64,000 nucleotides of DNA from an uncultured Alphaproteobacteria bacterium (GTDB lineage: Bacteria > Pseudomonadota > Alphaproteobacteria > RF32 > CAG-239). The position numbers and the translations under genes are program-made. The stretch's first letter is position 1. The number at the start of each line of letters is the position of its first letter. Positions 62,260 through 64,000 of this stretch are shown here, in pieces. Under the pieces are notes generated by a model. It had not been told where the DNA came from and ran no database searches. It saw only the letters and a list, made by a program, of their open reading frames with translations. The stretch covers positions 62,001 through 126,000 of the forward strand of contig CAKQSV010000003.1 in assembly GCA_934273635.1 (NCBI GenBank). Direction: 5' to 3'.

Positions 62260-64000
62260 ATGATAACGAAATTTAGAAAACTTCAGGACACTTGGTTTGC
62301 CAAAAGCATTCTTATCCTGACCGGACTGAGCTTTGTGTCGCTGTTCGGCGTTGCCGGATATATGGGCAGTGTGGGCAAAAACCGTCCGGTAATCAAGGTG
62401 GACAGTTATGAACTTTTGCAAAGCGAGGCTTATGCCCAACTCGATAAAGAAATCAATGTCGCAAAAAAATTGTTCGGAGACACTTTTGAGGTCAGCGACA
62501 CTATTCGCTTGGGGATGTTGCAAGATATTGTGCAGAAAAACCTCAACAATATGATTGTGCGCAATCTGGCACAGAAAAATAATGTCAGCATCAGCGACAA
62601 TTTGGTGCGTCAGGTGATTTATTCACAGCCTGAGTTTCGCGGCGCCGATGGTCGTTTTGATATTAACCGTCTGCGGCAGATTTTGTCCGCTTCCGACTGG
62701 ACCGAACAACAATATATAGACTCTATCCGTCAGGATATTGTTAAACAAAGTATTGTGCAAACACCAATCGAAGGCATCAACGTTCCGCAGGTCTTGTTGA
62801 AATACGCCGCAAAAATCAACAATCAGAAGCGCGTTTTCAAATATATTTCTTTAGACACAAAAACTCTGCCGATTGAACGCAAAATCTCCGAAGACGAAGT
62901 TTTGCAATATTATCAAGACTTCAATTTGAGTTTTATGGCACCTGAAACCCGCGATGTTTCCTTCTTCTATCTGTCTAATGATATGATTGAAAAGCTCATC
63001 AACATCAGTGACGCCGACGCCGAAGAGTATTATCGCCAAAATCAGGCGCAGTTTGAAACTCCGGCAACTCGTAAGGTTTTGCAAATGGTGTTTGACAACG
63101 AAAAAGCCGCTGCCGAAGCCGCTGCCGAGCTTGCCAAAGGCGCTGATTTCTATGACGTTGCCGCCCGATTAGCCAAGCAGTCAAAAGCGGATACCGACCT
63201 TGGCTTTGTGGCAAAAGATATGTTGCTTGAAGAGCTCGCAGACCCTATTTTTGAAGCCGCGCAAGGAAAAATAGTGGGACCTGTCCAAACCGGTATGGGT
63301 TGGCATGTGGTTAAGGTTGAGGCTTTGAAGGCTGGTTCTAAAACCGAAAAGAGCAAGGCTTTGGCGCAGATTAAAGACCACCTGAAAAAAGAACGGATTT
63401 ATGATGAGGCTTATGCCCTCGCCGCCAATATGGAAGACAAAGCCGGCGCAGGCTCCAGCCTTGAGAATATTGCAACCGAGATGAAAGCGACTGTTCATAA
63501 GGTTAAAAATCTGCAAGAAAACGGCACTGCTCAGCAGAGCAACGCTAACCTCAAAAAAATTGTCTCAGCGCCTGATTTTATTGATATGGCATTTTCTTAT
63601 AACGCCGGAGAAATCAGTCAGGTGATTGAGCTTGACGACGGTTTCGCCCTGCTTCGCGTGGACGCGGTTTATGACACCCACCCCAAAGAATTGGCGGAGG
63701 TTCGTCCTGAAATCGTTAAGATGTGGGAAGCGAACGAACGCGCCGCCATTGCGCAGGAAATCACCAACGATGTCTTGCACGATTTGGAAAACGGCGACAG
63801 TATCGACGAGGTTGCCTCCCGTTTCAAACTCAATTTGAAGAGCACCGCGGCGATTGCTCGCAATCAGCCTTTTGCGGAACTGACAAATGCTGAGATGAAC
63901 GACCTGTTCTTGGAAAAAATCGGCACCCCGCGGATTTTTAACAACGGCGACAAAGAGATTATTGCCGTCACGGCCGACATTATCAACAGCGCCGCCGACG
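62260..64000 (+). CDS. ppiD: Peptidyl-prolyl isomerase PpiD/SurA-like, partial (runs off right edge)
   Basis: The frame is open from the ATG at 62260 (GGGAA upstream) to the edge, 580 codons without a stop; the family length of about 630 suggests most of it is present. One membrane segment (about residues 15-38) anchors a periplasmic chaperone: a SurA-N-like helical domain (about 40-200) and a PpiC-type domain (about 266-360) ending in VGPVQTGMGWHVVKVE, then more helical regions. It helps fold exported proteins at the Sec exit. An ORF on the other strand here is a shadow. Confidence 0.9.
   Translation, partial: MITKFRKLQDTWFAKSILILTGLSFVSLFGVAGYMGSVGKNRPVIKVDSYELLQSEAYAQLDKEINVAKKLFGDTFEVSDTIRLGMLQDIVQKNLNNMIVRNLAQKNNVSISDNLVRQVIYSQPEFRGADGRFDINRLRQILSASDWTEQQYIDSIRQDIVKQSIVQTPIEGINVPQVLLKYAAKINNQKRVFKYISLDTKTLPIERKISEDEVLQYYQDFNLSFMAPETRDVSFFYLSNDMIEKLINISDADAEEYYRQNQAQFETPATRKVLQMVFDNEKAAAEAAAELAKGADFYDVAARLAKQSKADTDLGFVAKDMLLEELADPIFEAAQGKIVGPVQTGMGWHVVKVEALKAGSKTEKSKALAQIKDHLKKERIYDEAYALAANMEDKAGAGSSLENIATEMKATVHKVKNLQENGTAQQSNANLKKIVSAPDFIDMAFSYNAGEISQVIELDDGFALLRVDAVYDTHPKELAEVRPEIVKMWEANERAAIAQEITNDVLHDLENGDSIDEVASRFKLNLKSTAAIARNQPFAELTNAEMNDLFLEKIGTPRIFNNGDKEIIAVTADIINSAAD

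Noticed and set aside
62227..62523. 98-residue minus-strand ORF at the tpiA-ppiD boundary
   Set aside because: It is the shadow of the start of ppiD, which is open to the right edge with PpiC-type features.
1..64000. CRISPR arrays, insertion sequences, prophage
   Set aside because: No regularly spaced repeats, transposase or phage structural genes were seen; the only tandem repeat is the pair at the tRNA.

Overview
The window reads as chromosome of a Gram-negative alphaproteobacterium. Supporting genes are kdsA (LPS Kdo synthesis), comEC, hflK-hflC-degP, holC, apbC/mrp, radC, an RNase J, parC next to a DUF6898-like mini-gene, and tpiA divergent from ppiD. Good Shine-Dalgarno sites precede most genes. 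The mix of glycogen enzymes, mobile defence loci and cysteine-rich small proteins resembles uncultured host-associated (gut) alphaproteobacteria; that placement is inference. No rRNA, prophage, transposase or CRISPR array was seen.

Layout: (i) 1-2.5 kb: an edge-truncated secreted cysteine-rich repeat protein, then an operon in which thioredoxin reductase lies between two tiny CxC-rich proteins, ended by a clear terminator. (ii) 2.5-3.9 kb: convergent DNA repair genes nfo and ogt. (iii) 3.9-8.3 kb: a small membrane protein, a three-gene glycan assembly operon (two glycosyltransferases and a left-handed beta-helix acyltransferase) and nagZ. (iv) 8.3-15.1 kb: a terminator-bounded putative small RNA with 6S-like topology and the operon glgB-glgX-malQ. 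(v) 15.3-19.7 kb: a DUF2934 mini-protein and an AT-rich three-gene restriction-modification cassette (two methyltransferases and a likely PD-(D/E)xK nuclease). (vi) 19.8-43.4 kb: mostly housekeeping genes (comEC, apbC, hflKC, degP, holC, slt with two paralogous secreted proteins, uracil-DNA glycosylase, a TPR lipoprotein, sdaA, radC, map, rnj, tspO, alaS), closed by a two-gene SPFH/membrane cassette that lacks Shine-Dalgarno sites.

(vii) 43.9-53.0 kb: a type I restriction operon transcribed leftward, hsdM-[four small genes]-hsdS-[one gene]-hsdR-LMW phosphatase. Its five extra genes are mostly membrane-associated, uncharacterised and packed with 1-4 nt overlaps or gaps of 3-24 nt. A putative promoter and a tRNA(CAU) gene lie just upstream, with a 97-98 nt direct repeat that carries a copy of the tRNA 3' end. 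(viii) 53.1-64.0 kb: a hydrolase, a DUF6898-like gene, parC, recO, kdsA, an orphan with a HEXXH motif, pyrG, secG, tpiA and ppiD (cut by the right edge).

The best candidates for something undescribed are the type I locus with its embedded membrane/GAF-like genes and the CxC mini-protein/TrxB operon. Secondary candidates are the type II cassette nuclease, the paralogous secreted pair beside slt, and the small RNA.
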